Positions 25,104 to 33,499 of a DNA stretch of 64,000 bases are shown here, piece by piece (positions within the stretch are counted from its first letter, which is position 1; each line of letters starts with the position of its first letter). This DNA is from G963666535 sp963666535 (lineage in GTDB: Bacteria; Bacillota; Clostridia; Oscillospirales; Oscillospiraceae), in assembly GCA_963666535.1 (NCBI GenBank), contig OY762913.1:1798001-1862000 (forward strand), written 5' to 3'. The notes beneath the pieces were generated by a model, which was not told the DNA's origin, ran no database searches, and saw nothing but the letters and a program-made list of their open reading frames with translations. The position numbers were made by a program, and so were the translations under genes.

Positions 25104-26363
25104 GTGGGAATGACAATGACACAAAAAATTCTGGCGCAATGCGCCGGACTGAAAACCGTGGAAGTAGGGCAGCTGATTGAAGGCAAGCTAAGCCTGGTGC
25201 TGGGGAATGATATCACAACTCCCGTTGCCATCACCGAGTTTGATAAGGCCGGATTGACCAAAGTGTTTGACCGGGACAAAATCGCCATCGTTTTGGATCA
25301 CTATACGCCCTGTAAGGACATTAAGGCGGCTCAGCTGTGCGCTGCGGCCCGCAGTTTTGCCCAGCGATTTGAGATCACCAATTTCTTTGATGTGGGCGAC
25401 ATGGGCGTGGAGCATGCGCTCATCCCTGAAAAGGGCCTTGCTGCACCCGGTGACGTTATCATCGGCGCCGACTCCCATACCTGCACCTACGGCGCGCTGG
25501 GCGCCTTCTCCACCGGCGTGGGATCCACCGATATGGCGGCGGGTATGGCCACCGGTCTGGCGTGGTTTAAGATTCCCTCGGCCATCAAGGTTACGCTAAA
25601 GGGGAAACTGAACCAGTACGTCAGCGGGAAAGATGTTATTCTGCATCTGATCGGCGAGATCGGTGTGGATGGCGCGCTGTATCAGTCGTTGGAATTTACG
25701 GGTGACGGCGTTTCTGCCCTGGAAATGGACGACCGGTTTACCATCTGCAACATGGCCATCGAAGCCGGCGCGAAAAACGGCATTTTCCCCGTGGATGACA
25801 AGACGCTGGCCTATTTGAAGGACCACGTCAGCAGACCCTACGAGGTGTTTTCCGCCGATGCCGACGCGTTGTACAGCAGGGAAGTGGTCCTTGATCTGAA
25901 CACCCTGCGGCCTACTGTGGCGCTGCCTCACCTTCCCTCTAACACCAAAACGGTGGATGAAGCGGCGGGCATTCCGATTCAGCAGGTGGTCATCGGTTCC
26001 TGCACCAACGGCAGATTGAAAGATTTGCAGGAGGCTGCCGCCATCCTCAAGGGCAACAAGGTGGCAAAGACGGTCCGCTGTATTGTGATTCCCGCCACGC
26101 AGACCATTTATCTGCAGGCCATGGAGCAGGGACTGATCAAAACCTTTATCGAGGCGGGCGCCGCTGTGTCCACCCCCACCTGCGGCCCCTGTCTGGGCGG
26201 CCACATGGGCGTTCTGGCTGACAATGAGCGCGCCATCGCCACAACCAACCGTAACTTTGTGGGTCGTATGGGCCCCGTCAGCTCGGAAATCATTTTGGCC
26301 AACCCCGCCGTTGCCGCCGCGTCTGCCATCACCGGCGTCGTAACGGACCCGGCCAAGGTTTAA
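25104..26363 (+). CDS. leuC: 3-isopropylmalate dehydratase large subunit
   Basis: With LeuD it isomerises 2- to 3-isopropylmalate in leucine synthesis. The 419-residue protein is the monomeric-type LeuC of anaerobes. The Fe-S Cys are in 'VIGSCTNGRLKDL' and 'CGPCLGGHMGVLADNER', and 'GADSHTCTYGALGAFSTGVG' is the substrate region. GTG 25104 is chosen because AGGAGGGG ends seven bases upstream and many relatives begin MGMTMTQKIL; ATG 25110 is the alternative. leuC-leuD-leuB form one operon. Confidence 0.95.
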   Translation: MGMTMTQKILAQCAGLKTVEVGQLIEGKLSLVLGNDITTPVAITEFDKAGLTKVFDRDKIAIVLDHYTPCKDIKAAQLCAAARSFAQRFEITNFFDVGDMGVEHALIPEKGLAAPGDVIIGADSHTCTYGALGAFSTGVGSTDMAAGMATGLAWFKIPSAIKVTLKGKLNQYVSGKDVILHLIGEIGVDGALYQSLEFTGDGVSALEMDDRFTICNMAIEAGAKNGIFPVDDKTLAYLKDHVSRPYEVFSADADALYSREVVLDLNTLRPTVALPHLPSNTKTVDEAAGIPIQQVVIGSCTNGRLKDLQEAAAILKGNKVAKTVRCIVIPATQTIYLQAMEQGLIKTFIEAGAAVSTPTCGPCLGGHMGVLADNERAIATTNRNFVGRMGPVSSEIILANPAVAAASAITGVVTDPAKV

Positions 26364-26377
26364 GGAGGTAATGCAGG

Positions 26378-26866
26378 ATGTCTAAGGTCTATCAATACGG
26401 AGATAACGTGGATACCGATGTGATTATTCCGGCCCGTTATCTGAACGCGCCCGATGAAAAGTCTCTCGCGTCCCATTGTATGGAGGATATCGACGATCAG
26501 TTTGCCAGCACGGTGGAACCGGGTGATATCATGGTGGCTGGCTCCAACTTTGGCTGCGGCTCATCCCGGGAACACGCGCCCCTGTCCATCAAGGCAAACG
26601 GGGTAAAGTGCGTCATCGCGAAGAGCTTTGCCCGTATCTTCTACCGCAATTCCATTAATATTGGATTTCCCATTATGGAGTGCCCCGAGGCTGTGGACGG
26701 TATCTCCACGGGGGACAAGATCACCGTGGACTTTAAAACTGGACTCATCACCAATGAGACCACGGGTAAGCAGTGGAATGCCGCGCCATTCCCGGCCTTT
26801 GTGGATGGGATCATTGAAAGCGGCGGGCTGCTTAAATCTTTAAAGGCACGAGGAATTGCAAAATGA
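26378..26866 (+). CDS. leuD: 3-isopropylmalate dehydratase small subunit
   Basis: A 162-residue swivel domain: 'YGDNVDTDVIIPARYLNAPD', 'GSNFGCGSSREHAPLSIK' and 'AKSFARIFYRNSINIGFPI'. It pairs with LeuC. AAGGAGGTAA precedes ATG 26378, 14 bases after leuC. The end overlaps leuB by four bases. Confidence 0.96.
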   Translation: MSKVYQYGDNVDTDVIIPARYLNAPDEKSLASHCMEDIDDQFASTVEPGDIMVAGSNFGCGSSREHAPLSIKANGVKCVIAKSFARIFYRNSINIGFPIMECPEAVDGISTGDKITVDFKTGLITNETTGKQWNAAPFPAFVDGIIESGGLLKSLKARGIAK

Positions 26867-27936
26867 ACTATAAGATTGCACTGATTAAGGGGGACGGCAT
26901 CGGCCCGGAAATTGTGACCGAGGCTGTGGGCGTGATGGAGGCCGTGGGCAAAAAATTTGGCCATACCTTTGCCTTTACCGAGGTATTGATGGGCGGCTGC
27001 GCCACGGACGAAACCGGCAAGTCCTATCCCGATGGTACGGCTGAGACATGCAAGGCCTGTGATGCCGTCCTGCTGGGCGCGGTGGGCGGCCCCAAGTGGG
27101 ACGGTCGCCCTGCCCAGGAGCGTCCCGAAACCGCGCTGCTGGCCATCCGCAAGGATCTGGGCCTATATGCCAACCTCCGGCCCGCCGCCTTGCGCCCCGC
27201 GCTGGTGGATGCCTGCCCGCTGAAGAAAGAGACTGCCGACAAGGGCATTGATCTGATGATGGTGCGGGAGCTGACCGGCGGCATCTATTTCGGTAAGCGT
27301 GACCGCTATGAGACCAAGGACAGGGGGGTGGAGTGCACCGACCTTATGGCATATTCAGAACTGGAGATTGAGCGAATCGGCCGCCGTGCGTTTGAGATGG
27401 CGCGCCTGCGCCGGAAAAAGGTAGCCTCTGTGGATAAGGCAAACGTGCTGGAAACCAGCCGCCTCTGGCGTTCTGTCATGCATCAGCTCTCCGCGGAGTA
27501 TCCCGATGTGGAATACTGCGACGTGCTGGTGGACAACTGCGCAATGCAGTTGGTTCGGGATCCAGGTCAATTCGATGTGGTTGTCACCGAAAATATGTTT
27601 GGCGACATTCTCTCTGACGAGGCCTCTATGATCACCGGCTCCATCGGTCTGCTGCCATCCGCCTCCATTGGTGACACGGCTCCCGGCCTGTACGAGCCCA
27701 TTCACGGATCGGCCCCGGATATTGCCGGTCAGGACAAGGCAAACCCCATTGCAACCATCTTGTCCGTAGCGATGATGTTCCGATACTCCTTCCACCTGTC
27801 CGCAGAAGCCGAGGCGGTGGAAGGGGCAGTGGATCAGGCTTTGGCAGACGGCTGGCGGACGGCTGATATTGCCAAATTGGGCGAGACTTCCATTGGTACC
27901 AAAAAGATGGGCGAGATCATCCGAAATAACATTTGA
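26863..27936 (+). CDS. leuB: 3-isopropylmalate dehydrogenase
   Basis: Oxidatively decarboxylates 3-isopropylmalate with NAD+ to 2-oxoisocaproate. 'IALIKGDGIGPEIVTEAVGV', 'GAVGGPKWD', 'LMMVRELTGGIYFGKRDRYE', 'VDKANVLETSRLWR', 'NMFGDILSDEASMITGSIGL' and 'EPIHGSAPDIAGQDKANPIA' are the complete signature. 357 residues. leuA and ilv genes are not in the window. Confidence 0.96.
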   Translation: MNYKIALIKGDGIGPEIVTEAVGVMEAVGKKFGHTFAFTEVLMGGCATDETGKSYPDGTAETCKACDAVLLGAVGGPKWDGRPAQERPETALLAIRKDLGLYANLRPAALRPALVDACPLKKETADKGIDLMMVRELTGGIYFGKRDRYETKDRGVECTDLMAYSELEIERIGRRAFEMARLRRKKVASVDKANVLETSRLWRSVMHQLSAEYPDVEYCDVLVDNCAMQLVRDPGQFDVVVTENMFGDILSDEASMITGSIGLLPSASIGDTAPGLYEPIHGSAPDIAGQDKANPIATILSVAMMFRYSFHLSAEAEAVEGAVDQALADGWRTADIAKLGETSIGTKKMGEIIRNNI

Positions 27937-27974
27937 CATATTCTATGTTTCATGTCAAAATAGCACCGTGGAAT

Positions 27975-28097
27975 CTCCTGTCGCTGAATCTTATCTGCAT
28001 GGAAAGATATCGGAGCACGGCAGGGAAGCTGCATCCCGCCACGCATGGCGGGAAATAATATGCATTGCATCCGGCACAGCCGGAGCAACAGCAGGAG
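27975..28097 (+). promoter_or_regulatory. Structured leader RNA before the ECF transporter gene
   Basis: CTCCTG-tcg-CTG at 27975-27986 is complementary to CAG-CAGGAG at 28089-28097, which is the ribosome-binding site of the next gene. Inside are CCCGCC..GGCGGG and TCCGGC-aca-GCCGGA hairpins. A closing stem over the ribosome site with internal helices is the layout of a translational riboswitch. S-component genes are commonly riboswitch-controlled, but I cannot match this to a named class. Confidence 0.45.
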
Positions 28098-28107
28098 GTA
28101 ATTGAAT

Positions 28108-28731
28108 ATGTCAAACCCTAAGACAAACACCAGCGCGTCCGTCACCTATATGGTGCGGTTGTCCGTACTCGTCGCAATCCTTTTGGTGCTGGAAGCCACC
28201 GGTCTCGGTATCATCAAAATGCCCACTGGACTGGAATTCACCATCATGCAGGTTCCCGTCATCATCGGCGCCATTATTATGGGCCCCCTTGCCGGCGGAA
28301 TTTTGGGCGGTGTGTTCGGCCTTCTCAGCTTTTGGGAGTGCTTTGGGAAAAGCGCCTTCGGCGCGATGCTTATGAGCATTGACCCTGTCGGCACGTTTCT
28401 CACCTGTGTCCCCACGCGTATCCTGATGGGCGTGTTGTGCGGTCTCATTTTCCGTGCGCTCTACAAACATGACGCAACGAAAAAACTGATTTCCTTCGGG
28501 GCTGCCAGTCTTTGCGGTGCATTACTAAATACTCTGTTTTTTATGAGCGTCTTCATTGGGTTCTTCTATCACACAGAGTACATCCAGGGCTTTGTCACTG
28601 CCATGGGCAGCACCAATGTGTTTGCCTTTGCTGCGGCCTTTGTCGGCGTGCAGGGCGTTTTGGAAGCAATTATCTGCTGCGTGGCCGGTGCCGCCGTCTC
28701 CCGCGCATTGTATCAAACACTAAATCATTGA
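28108..28731 (+). CDS. ECF transporter S component (vitamin-type, substrate uncertain)
   Basis: A 207-residue membrane protein with about six hydrophobic segments: 'MVRLSVLVAILLVLEATGLG', 'FTIMQVPVIIGAIIMGPLAG', 'ILGGVFGLLSFWECF', 'FLTCVPTRILMGVLCGLIFR', 'SFGAASLCGALLNTLFFMS' and 'FAFAAAFVGVQGVLEAIICC'. This is the substrate-binding S component of an energy-coupling-factor importer; pantothenate- or folate-type relatives look similar. AGGAGGT ends eight bases before ATG 28108. No EcfA/EcfT genes are nearby, so it would share a common ECF module. A terminator follows. Confidence 0.85.
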   Translation: MSNPKTNTSASVTYMVRLSVLVAILLVLEATGLGIIKMPTGLEFTIMQVPVIIGAIIMGPLAGGILGGVFGLLSFWECFGKSAFGAMLMSIDPVGTFLTCVPTRILMGVLCGLIFRALYKHDATKKLISFGAASLCGALLNTLFFMSVFIGFFYHTEYIQGFVTAMGSTNVFAFAAAFVGVQGVLEAIICCVAGAAVSRALYQTLNH

Positions 28732-28742
28732 CGCATTTTTGC

Positions 28743-28781
28743 AAAAGCTGCCTGTACCGATGTGGTACAGGCAGCTTTTTT
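28743..28781 (+). terminator. Intrinsic terminator after the ECF S-component gene
   Basis: A 16-bp stem AAAAGCTGCCTGTACC / GGTACAGGCAGCTTTT with loop GATGT, then T-tract. Confidence 0.88.
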
Positions 28782-28844
28782 GTGTGCAAAATGAACTGAG
28801 GAAGAAACCATTATTCAAAATTAAGATGCTTAAGCATAATTCCC

Positions 28845-28873
28845 TTGCATTTTTGCAAGTCAAGTATTATAAT
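28845..28873 (+). promoter_or_regulatory. Sigma-A type promoter of the aminotransferase gene
   Basis: TTGCAT (28845-28850), 17 bp, TATAAT (28868-28873). The -35 lies inside an inverted repeat CTTGCA-TTTT-TGCAAG (28844-28859) that could be an operator. A 12-bp palindrome ATGCTTAAGCAT lies at 28826-28837. Confidence 0.6.
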
Positions 28874-28927
28874 ATGTCAAGATTAAGTTACAGTATGAAT
28901 TGAAACGTCATTTGGAGGCATTTTAGC

Positions 28928-30115
28928 ATGAAACCTATTTCAAAAATTGCAGCGGGTATCGCCCCCTCTGCCACCATGGCAATTGACAGTCTGGCCAAGC
29001 AGATGAAGGCGGACGGGATTGATGTCATCGGCTTTGGCGCAGGGGAACCCGATTTTAATACGCCTGACCATATCAAAGCTGCCGCCTTAGAAGCCATTGA
29101 AAAAAACCAAACCCGCTATACGCCGTCCAACGGCATCCTTCCGCTACGCCAGTCCATCTGCAATTGGATGGAAAAGGAGATCGGCGTCACCTACAAACCT
29201 TCTCAGATTTGCGTCAGCAGCGGTGCCAAGCATAACGTGTTTATCGCCCTGCAGACGATCTGCAACCCGGGAGACGAAGTGATTCTCCCTGCACCCTATT
29301 GGGTTACCTATGCTGAAGCAATTCGCATGGCGGGCGCTGTCCCCATCATTGTAGCCACTACCGAGAAAACGGGGTTTAAGCTTACTCCCGCCATGTTGGA
29401 TGAGGCAGTCACCCCCAAGACCAAGTGTTTGATCTTAACCAATCCCTCCAATCCCACCGGTATGCTGTATTGTGAGTCAGAGCTGCGCGCGTTGGCCGAT
29501 GTCATCCTGAAAAACGACCTGTACATTATGAGCGACGAGATCTATTGCAGCCTTGTCTATCAGGGGAAATTTGTCAGTATGGCAGCCCTGGGTGAGGAAA
29601 TCAAAGCCAGAACCATCCTCATTAACGGCGTTTCTAAATCCTTTGCAATGACCGGTTGGCGGATCGGCTTTGCCGCCGCAAACGACGAAATATCCAAGGC
29701 AATGAGCAACTATCTCAGCCACTCCACCGGCTCGCCCTGCAGTATTTCTCAATATGCCAGCCTTGCCGCCTATGCAGGGAGTCAGCAGCCTACGCTGGAA
29801 ATGGTCAAGGCCTATGACGAACGAAGAAAATATTTTGTCCAGAGGGTCAACCAAATTCCAGGAATCAGCTGTCTTGAGCCGGAGGGCGCTTTTTACGTCT
29901 ATATGAATATTAAATCCTTCTTCGGTCGCACCATCCACGGGGTCAAGATTGAAAGCAGTGATGACTTTGCCAAGGTTCTGCTGGAGAAGGGACTGGTTGC
30001 TGTGGTCCCCGGCACGGCCTTTGGTGCAGATGGCTATCTCCGTTGGTCCTACGCTACCTCCATGGAGCAAATTAAGGCGGGCCTTGACCGATTGGAGCAC
30101 TTCCTGGCGGAGTAA
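28928..30115 (+). CDS. Class I/II PLP-dependent aminotransferase, aspartate-type
   Basis: A 395-residue fold-type I enzyme. 'GFGAGEPDFNTPDHIKAAAL', 'QTRYTPSNGILPLRQSI', 'LTNPSNPTGMLY' and 'NGVSKSFAMTGWRIGFA' (PLP Lys and phosphate Arg/Ser), with the C-terminal Arg in 'YLRWSYATSMEQI'. This is the subgroup Ib aspartate/prephenate aminotransferase type. It likely transfers amino groups between aspartate or aromatic acids and 2-oxoglutarate; the exact substrate cannot be read from the sequence. Monocistronic, with its own promoter and terminator. Confidence 0.88.
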   Translation: MKPISKIAAGIAPSATMAIDSLAKQMKADGIDVIGFGAGEPDFNTPDHIKAAALEAIEKNQTRYTPSNGILPLRQSICNWMEKEIGVTYKPSQICVSSGAKHNVFIALQTICNPGDEVILPAPYWVTYAEAIRMAGAVPIIVATTEKTGFKLTPAMLDEAVTPKTKCLILTNPSNPTGMLYCESELRALADVILKNDLYIMSDEIYCSLVYQGKFVSMAALGEEIKARTILINGVSKSFAMTGWRIGFAAANDEISKAMSNYLSHSTGSPCSISQYASLAAYAGSQQPTLEMVKAYDERRKYFVQRVNQIPGISCLEPEGAFYVYMNIKSFFGRTIHGVKIESSDDFAKVLLEKGLVAVVPGTAFGADGYLRWSYATSMEQIKAGLDRLEHFLAE

Positions 30116-30152
30116 AATTGCAAAATAGGGAAAAGGTGCAATACCAGATTTG

Positions 30153-30204
30153 AGGGAGGCTGTTGCAAAATGCATGATGCATTTTGCAACAGCCTCCCTT
30201 TTTT
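30153..30204 (+). terminator. Strong intrinsic terminator after the aminotransferase gene
   Basis: A near-perfect stem of about 20 bp (GAGGGAGGCTGTTGCAAAAT and complement) ending in T6. Confidence 0.9.
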
Positions 30205-30392
30205 GCAAGTAAACTTGCTTAGCATAATCTTCTCACGGATGCCCTTTTATCACCACTTTCCATACAGCCTGCCTCCGGTTGCTGGTCAAAAAACGGGCGA
30301 CTCGGCGCAATAAAAATCCTTTGTTTATGGCACATCTGCTTTCTATTTGGCTTAAATAGCAGGTAAAGTATGTAAAAAACATGGAATAGTTA

Positions 30393-30421
30393 TTGACAAG
30401 TTAATTGTCTCCTGATAAACT
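30393..30421 (+). promoter_or_regulatory. Promoter of the eut locus
   Basis: TTGACA (30393-30398) is a consensus -35. TAAACT (30416-30421) lies 17 bp downstream as a fair -10. It fits as the start of the leader that carries the eutS attenuator. Confidence 0.6.
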
Positions 30422-30476
30422 GTATAAAAACGAAGAAGCGATCATAATATTATTTGGCCATTATGTATAGTTGCAT

Positions 30477-30562
30477 AGCGCGACGTCAGCGCTGTACAAT
30501 TGATAAACAGATCAGAGCGGTGCAGCTCCCTGAATTTCTCGTTGGAATTCTAGGGAGTTTTT
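30477..30562 (+). promoter_or_regulatory. Candidate EutV (ANTAR) antitermination leader with terminator
   Basis: AGCGC/GCGCT (30477-30493) and GAGC-GGTGCA-GCTC (30515-30528) are two small hairpins. The second has a six-base loop with G at position 4, and its 3' arm overlaps the first bases of an intrinsic terminator: CTCCCT-GAATT / AATTC-t-AGGGAG, 30526-30557, then T5. EutV-type ANTAR proteins bind paired hexaloop hairpins (usually A1, G4) and exclude an overlapping terminator. The arrangement fits, but loop position 1 is G, and the first hairpin's loop is seven bases, so the exact P1 is uncertain. Confidence 0.55.
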
Positions 30563-30615
30563 GTCCTTTCTTGGGGTGTCTAAAAAAATACCTGTGAGTT
30601 AAGGCGGTGGTTTTT

Positions 30616-30966
30616 TTGATTGAATTAGACGAAAAAAAGCGAATTATACAAGAATTTGTACCCGGCAAGCAGGTGACGCTTGCCCATGTTATTGCAAGCC
30701 CTGTGAACTCTCTTTACGCAAAGCTTGGGTTGATCGACGCGCATGGTGCCATTGGCATCCTCACCATCACACCGAGCGAGGGTGCAATGATTGCAGCCGA
30801 CGTCGCATCCAAGGGCGGCGATGTGCAGATTGGGTTTGTGGATCGGTTCAACGGTTCGTTACTGATTACCGGCGACGTAGCCTCTGTGGAGTCGGCCCTG
30901 CATGACGTGCTCAATGTACTGTGCGACATGATGGGATTTTCCTCCACTCCAATTACGAAGACATGA
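30616..30966 (+). CDS. eutS: Ethanolamine microcompartment shell protein EutS
   Basis: A single circularly permuted BMC domain of 116 residues: 'RIIQEFVPGKQVTLAHVIAS', 'GAIGILTITPSEGAMIAADV' and 'VQIGFVDRFNGSLLITGDV' are very close to enterobacterial EutS. It forms (bent) hexamers of the shell. TTG 30616 is preferred: AGGCGG ends eight bases before it and the protein then starts one or two residues from the E. coli start; GTG 30607 is the alternative. First gene of the locus, behind an attenuator. Confidence 0.9.
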   Translation: MIELDEKKRIIQEFVPGKQVTLAHVIASPVNSLYAKLGLIDAHGAIGILTITPSEGAMIAADVASKGGDVQIGFVDRFNGSLLITGDVASVESALHDVLNVLCDMMGFSSTPITKT

Positions 30967-30980
30967 GTCGGGAGGGAACT

Positions 30981-31424
30981 GTGCAGGACAAACGGCGCAT
31001 CATCCTCATTGGCCGCTCGGCGGCCGGCAAGACTACACTCTGTCAATACATAAACCATGAAGATATTGCCTACCACAAAACGCAGACGGTGCAGGTGGTC
31101 AACGAAACCATCATTGACACTCCGGGGGAATATCTTGAGCGCCATCAATTTCGTGGCGCGCTCATGGTAACCTCTACGGACGCGGATATGATCCTCTTTG
31201 TACAGGACGCGACCGAAAGCGGTACGATGTTCCCACCCGGGTACAACTCCATGTTTTGCAAGCCGGTTGTGGGCGTGGTGACTAAAAGTGATGTTGCAAG
31301 CAACAGGCAGCTGGAAGACGCAAAAAAGTATCTGAAAATGGCCGGTGCAAAAGAAATATTTGTGACCAGCAGCATAACCGGCGAAGGAGTTGGTGAGCTG
31401 CTGAAATACTTGGGTTACCTGTAA
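30981..31424 (+). CDS. eutP: Ethanolamine utilisation protein EutP (P-loop protein, acetate kinase)
   Basis: A 147-residue small GTPase-like protein. P-loop 'ILIGRSAAGKTTLCQYI', 'IDTPGEYLERHQFRGAL' (G3 region) and 'VGVVTKSDVA' (TKxD) match EutP. The Salmonella homologue has acetate kinase activity, which would turn acetyl phosphate from the PduL-type enzyme into ATP. GTG 30981 follows GGGAGGG by four bases and sits 15 bases after eutS. An in-frame ATG at 30921 lies inside eutS and is rejected. Confidence 0.9.
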   Translation: MQDKRRIILIGRSAAGKTTLCQYINHEDIAYHKTQTVQVVNETIIDTPGEYLERHQFRGALMVTSTDADMILFVQDATESGTMFPPGYNSMFCKPVVGVVTKSDVASNRQLEDAKKYLKMAGAKEIFVTSSITGEGVGELLKYLGYL

Positions 31425-31460
31425 AGGATAAAACCGGCCGACAACGGGGGAGGCAATGGA

Positions 31461-32045
31461 ATGGAAACTGATGCAATCCGAGTCGTCATTGCGGATGATG
31501 AGCCCATTACCCGTATGGATTTGAGAGAACTGCTCATCGTCGGAGGCTACTCTGTGGTCGGTGAGGCGGCAGACGGGTTTGACGCCGTGGAGGTGTGCAG
31601 GCAGTTCAAGCCTCATTTGGTGCTGATGGATATCAAAATGCCTCTGCTTGACGGCATTTCTGCCTCCAGTATTATCGCTGATGAGGGGTTGGCAACGACA
31701 ATCATTTTGCTGACCGCTTACAGTGAGCGGGAATTCGTCGAAAAGGCTAAGTCGGTTGGAATCAACGGCTACTTGGTCAAACCCATTGACGAAAAATCTC
31801 TTATTCCCAGTATTGAACTGACCATGGCCAGAAGCAAGGATTTAGGTCAGTTGCGACGGGATATCACCAAGGCAACGGAACGTCTGGAAAACCGGTCTAT
31901 GATTGAAAAGGCCAAGGGGCTGATTATGCAAAGGCAGGGGTTGTCCGAGCAAGACGCATATGACTATATCCGGCGGCTGAGTCAGTCAAAAAAGCTTTCT
32001 ATGCGGCGCATTGCAGAAATCATTATTCAAGCCAAAGGTACATAA
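31461..32045 (+). CDS. eutV: ANTAR response regulator EutV
   Basis: Residues 5-125 form a receiver domain ('VVIADDEPITRMDLRELLIV', phospho-Asp in 'LVLMDIKMPLLDG', Lys in 'GYLVKPIDEKSL'). A coiled coil follows, then the RNA-binding ANTAR domain ('ERLENRSMIEKAKGLIMQRQ', 'SEQDAYDYIRRLSQSKKLSM'). Phosphorylated EutV dimers bind leader hairpins and prevent termination, switching on eut genes when ethanolamine (and B12) is present. 194 residues. Two bases separate it from eutW. Confidence 0.95.
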   Translation: METDAIRVVIADDEPITRMDLRELLIVGGYSVVGEAADGFDAVEVCRQFKPHLVLMDIKMPLLDGISASSIIADEGLATTIILLTAYSEREFVEKAKSVGINGYLVKPIDEKSLIPSIELTMARSKDLGQLRRDITKATERLENRSMIEKAKGLIMQRQGLSEQDAYDYIRRLSQSKKLSMRRIAEIIIQAKGT

Positions 32046-32047
32046 GC

Positions 32048-33469
32048 ATGGATACTGATATTGTAAAAAAACTTTGTAAACTCTACACAGAATTGACGGA
32101 TGAGGACATCACCATCATTCAGGGCGTAAGCGCTGTGTTGCAGCCCATGGCAAATCTGGAGGATGCGGACATTTTTGTTGATTGCCCCTCTTGGGATGGA
32201 GATGCGATCGTGGTGGCCGAAGCGAAGCCGTCCTATGTGCCGTCCTCTTACCAGAAAACCGTGGTCGGCTTATTGGCAAAGCCGGAAAATGAGCCGGCTG
32301 TTGCGCGCACGTTCAGTTTGGGCGTTGCCACAAAACAGATGAAAGCCGTCACGCAGGAAAACACACATACCATTCAGTCGGTAGAGCCGATCAAGAATGG
32401 TGGTAAGGTGATCGGCACCCTAATTCGCGAGCAGCGCGTTGACGAGCAGCACGCCATGAGTGAACGGCTCCATTTTTCCAACGATAGCTATGAAAAAATG
32501 GCAAATGCACTCACTCGCATGGTTGGCGCCGACAATTGGCTGACTGAATGCATCGACGAGGCGCTGATGATGGTCAACCACGACGGACTTGTGGCCTTTC
32601 GCAACACCTTGGCACAGGAGCTTTATCGTAACCTTGGTTATATCGACGACCCGTTGGGTCGGCCTTATGAGAATCTAAGACTGATTGAACCCGGCACCAT
32701 TGAGGAAGAGCGGGGCTATTCCATGGTGGAGGTCAAAGTTGCAAAGCGCTCGCTGCGCATTAAACACATACAGCTGAATGGATCTGAAATGTCTTTTGCG
32801 CTGATTATGCGCGACCTTACCCATCAGCGGGAACAGGAACAGGCACTGATTTTAAAATCAGTAGCGATTAAAGAAATGCATCACCGGGTAAAAAACAATT
32901 TGCAGACGGTTGCAAGTCTGCTTCGGCTCCAGATCCGGCGTACCGATACGGTTGAAACGGAGCAGGCGCTCAGCCAGAGCATGAACCGCATTCTTGCGAT
33001 TGCTGCCACCCACGAACTACTGGCACAGAGTGGTGTGGACCAGGTGAAGATTTGCGAAGTCATTCGTAACATTAAGAATAATGCGATGCGTTATTTTGCC
33101 TCCCCCAGCTTTGCGGTGGAGATTGTGCTTGAGGGCGATGATTTTGAGGTAGATTCTGATATTGCTACCTCGGTTGCGCTGGTAATCAGTGAATTACTGC
33201 AAAATTCCATGAAATACGCGTTTCACGGTAGACCGGATGGGATGGTACGGATCATTGTAACGCGGGGTGAGCTCTACTCCACCATTCAAGTGTTGGATAA
33301 TGGTACGGGCTTTAATGTGAGCAATCTTGATGGATCCCGGCTTGGTTTGTCCATTGTGCAGACCCTGGTTAAGGATAAGCTGCGGGGAACACTCAACATT
33401 GAATCAAATTGCGAAGGGACGAAAGTTCTTTTCGATTTCAGAAACCAAATTATGAATTCTACGGCGTGA
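32048..33469 (+). CDS. eutW: Sensor histidine kinase EutW
   Basis: A 473-residue soluble kinase: an N-terminal H_kinase_N-type sensory domain (about 1-150), a PAS-like domain (about 165-275), and a HisKA_2 domain with phospho-His in 'EMHHRVKNNLQTVASLLRLQ'. A HATPase_c follows ('VISELLQNSMKYAFHGRPDG', 'LDNGTGFNVSNLDGSRLGLS'). No membrane segment. In Enterococcus EutW autophosphorylates with ethanolamine and activates EutV. Its gene is separated from eutA by a strong terminator. Confidence 0.94.
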   Translation: MDTDIVKKLCKLYTELTDEDITIIQGVSAVLQPMANLEDADIFVDCPSWDGDAIVVAEAKPSYVPSSYQKTVVGLLAKPENEPAVARTFSLGVATKQMKAVTQENTHTIQSVEPIKNGGKVIGTLIREQRVDEQHAMSERLHFSNDSYEKMANALTRMVGADNWLTECIDEALMMVNHDGLVAFRNTLAQELYRNLGYIDDPLGRPYENLRLIEPGTIEEERGYSMVEVKVAKRSLRIKHIQLNGSEMSFALIMRDLTHQREQEQALILKSVAIKEMHHRVKNNLQTVASLLRLQIRRTDTVETEQALSQSMNRILAIAATHELLAQSGVDQVKICEVIRNIKNNAMRYFASPSFAVEIVLEGDDFEVDSDIATSVALVISELLQNSMKYAFHGRPDGMVRIIVTRGELYSTIQVLDNGTGFNVSNLDGSRLGLSIVQTLVKDKLRGTLNIESNCEGTKVLFDFRNQIMNSTA

Positions 33470-33499
33470 TGTAGCGTCGGAGAAAAGAGCCGGAGTGAT

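Larger units (their letters stand above)
30205..30615 (+). other. Long leader/intergenic region before eutS
   Basis: 500 bases separate the aminotransferase from eutS. After the terminator come a short inverted repeat GCAAGT-AA-ACTTGC (30205-30218), about 170 AT-rich bases in which I see no gene, a promoter at 30393, and an RNA leader of about 170 bases. The leader holds several small hairpins and an intrinsic terminator ahead of eutS. No cobalamin riboswitch core was found. Confidence 0.6.

Noticed and set aside
30205..30615. Cobalamin riboswitch expected before eut genes
   Set aside because: No GCCACTG-like B12 box or matching helices were found here or before eutH.
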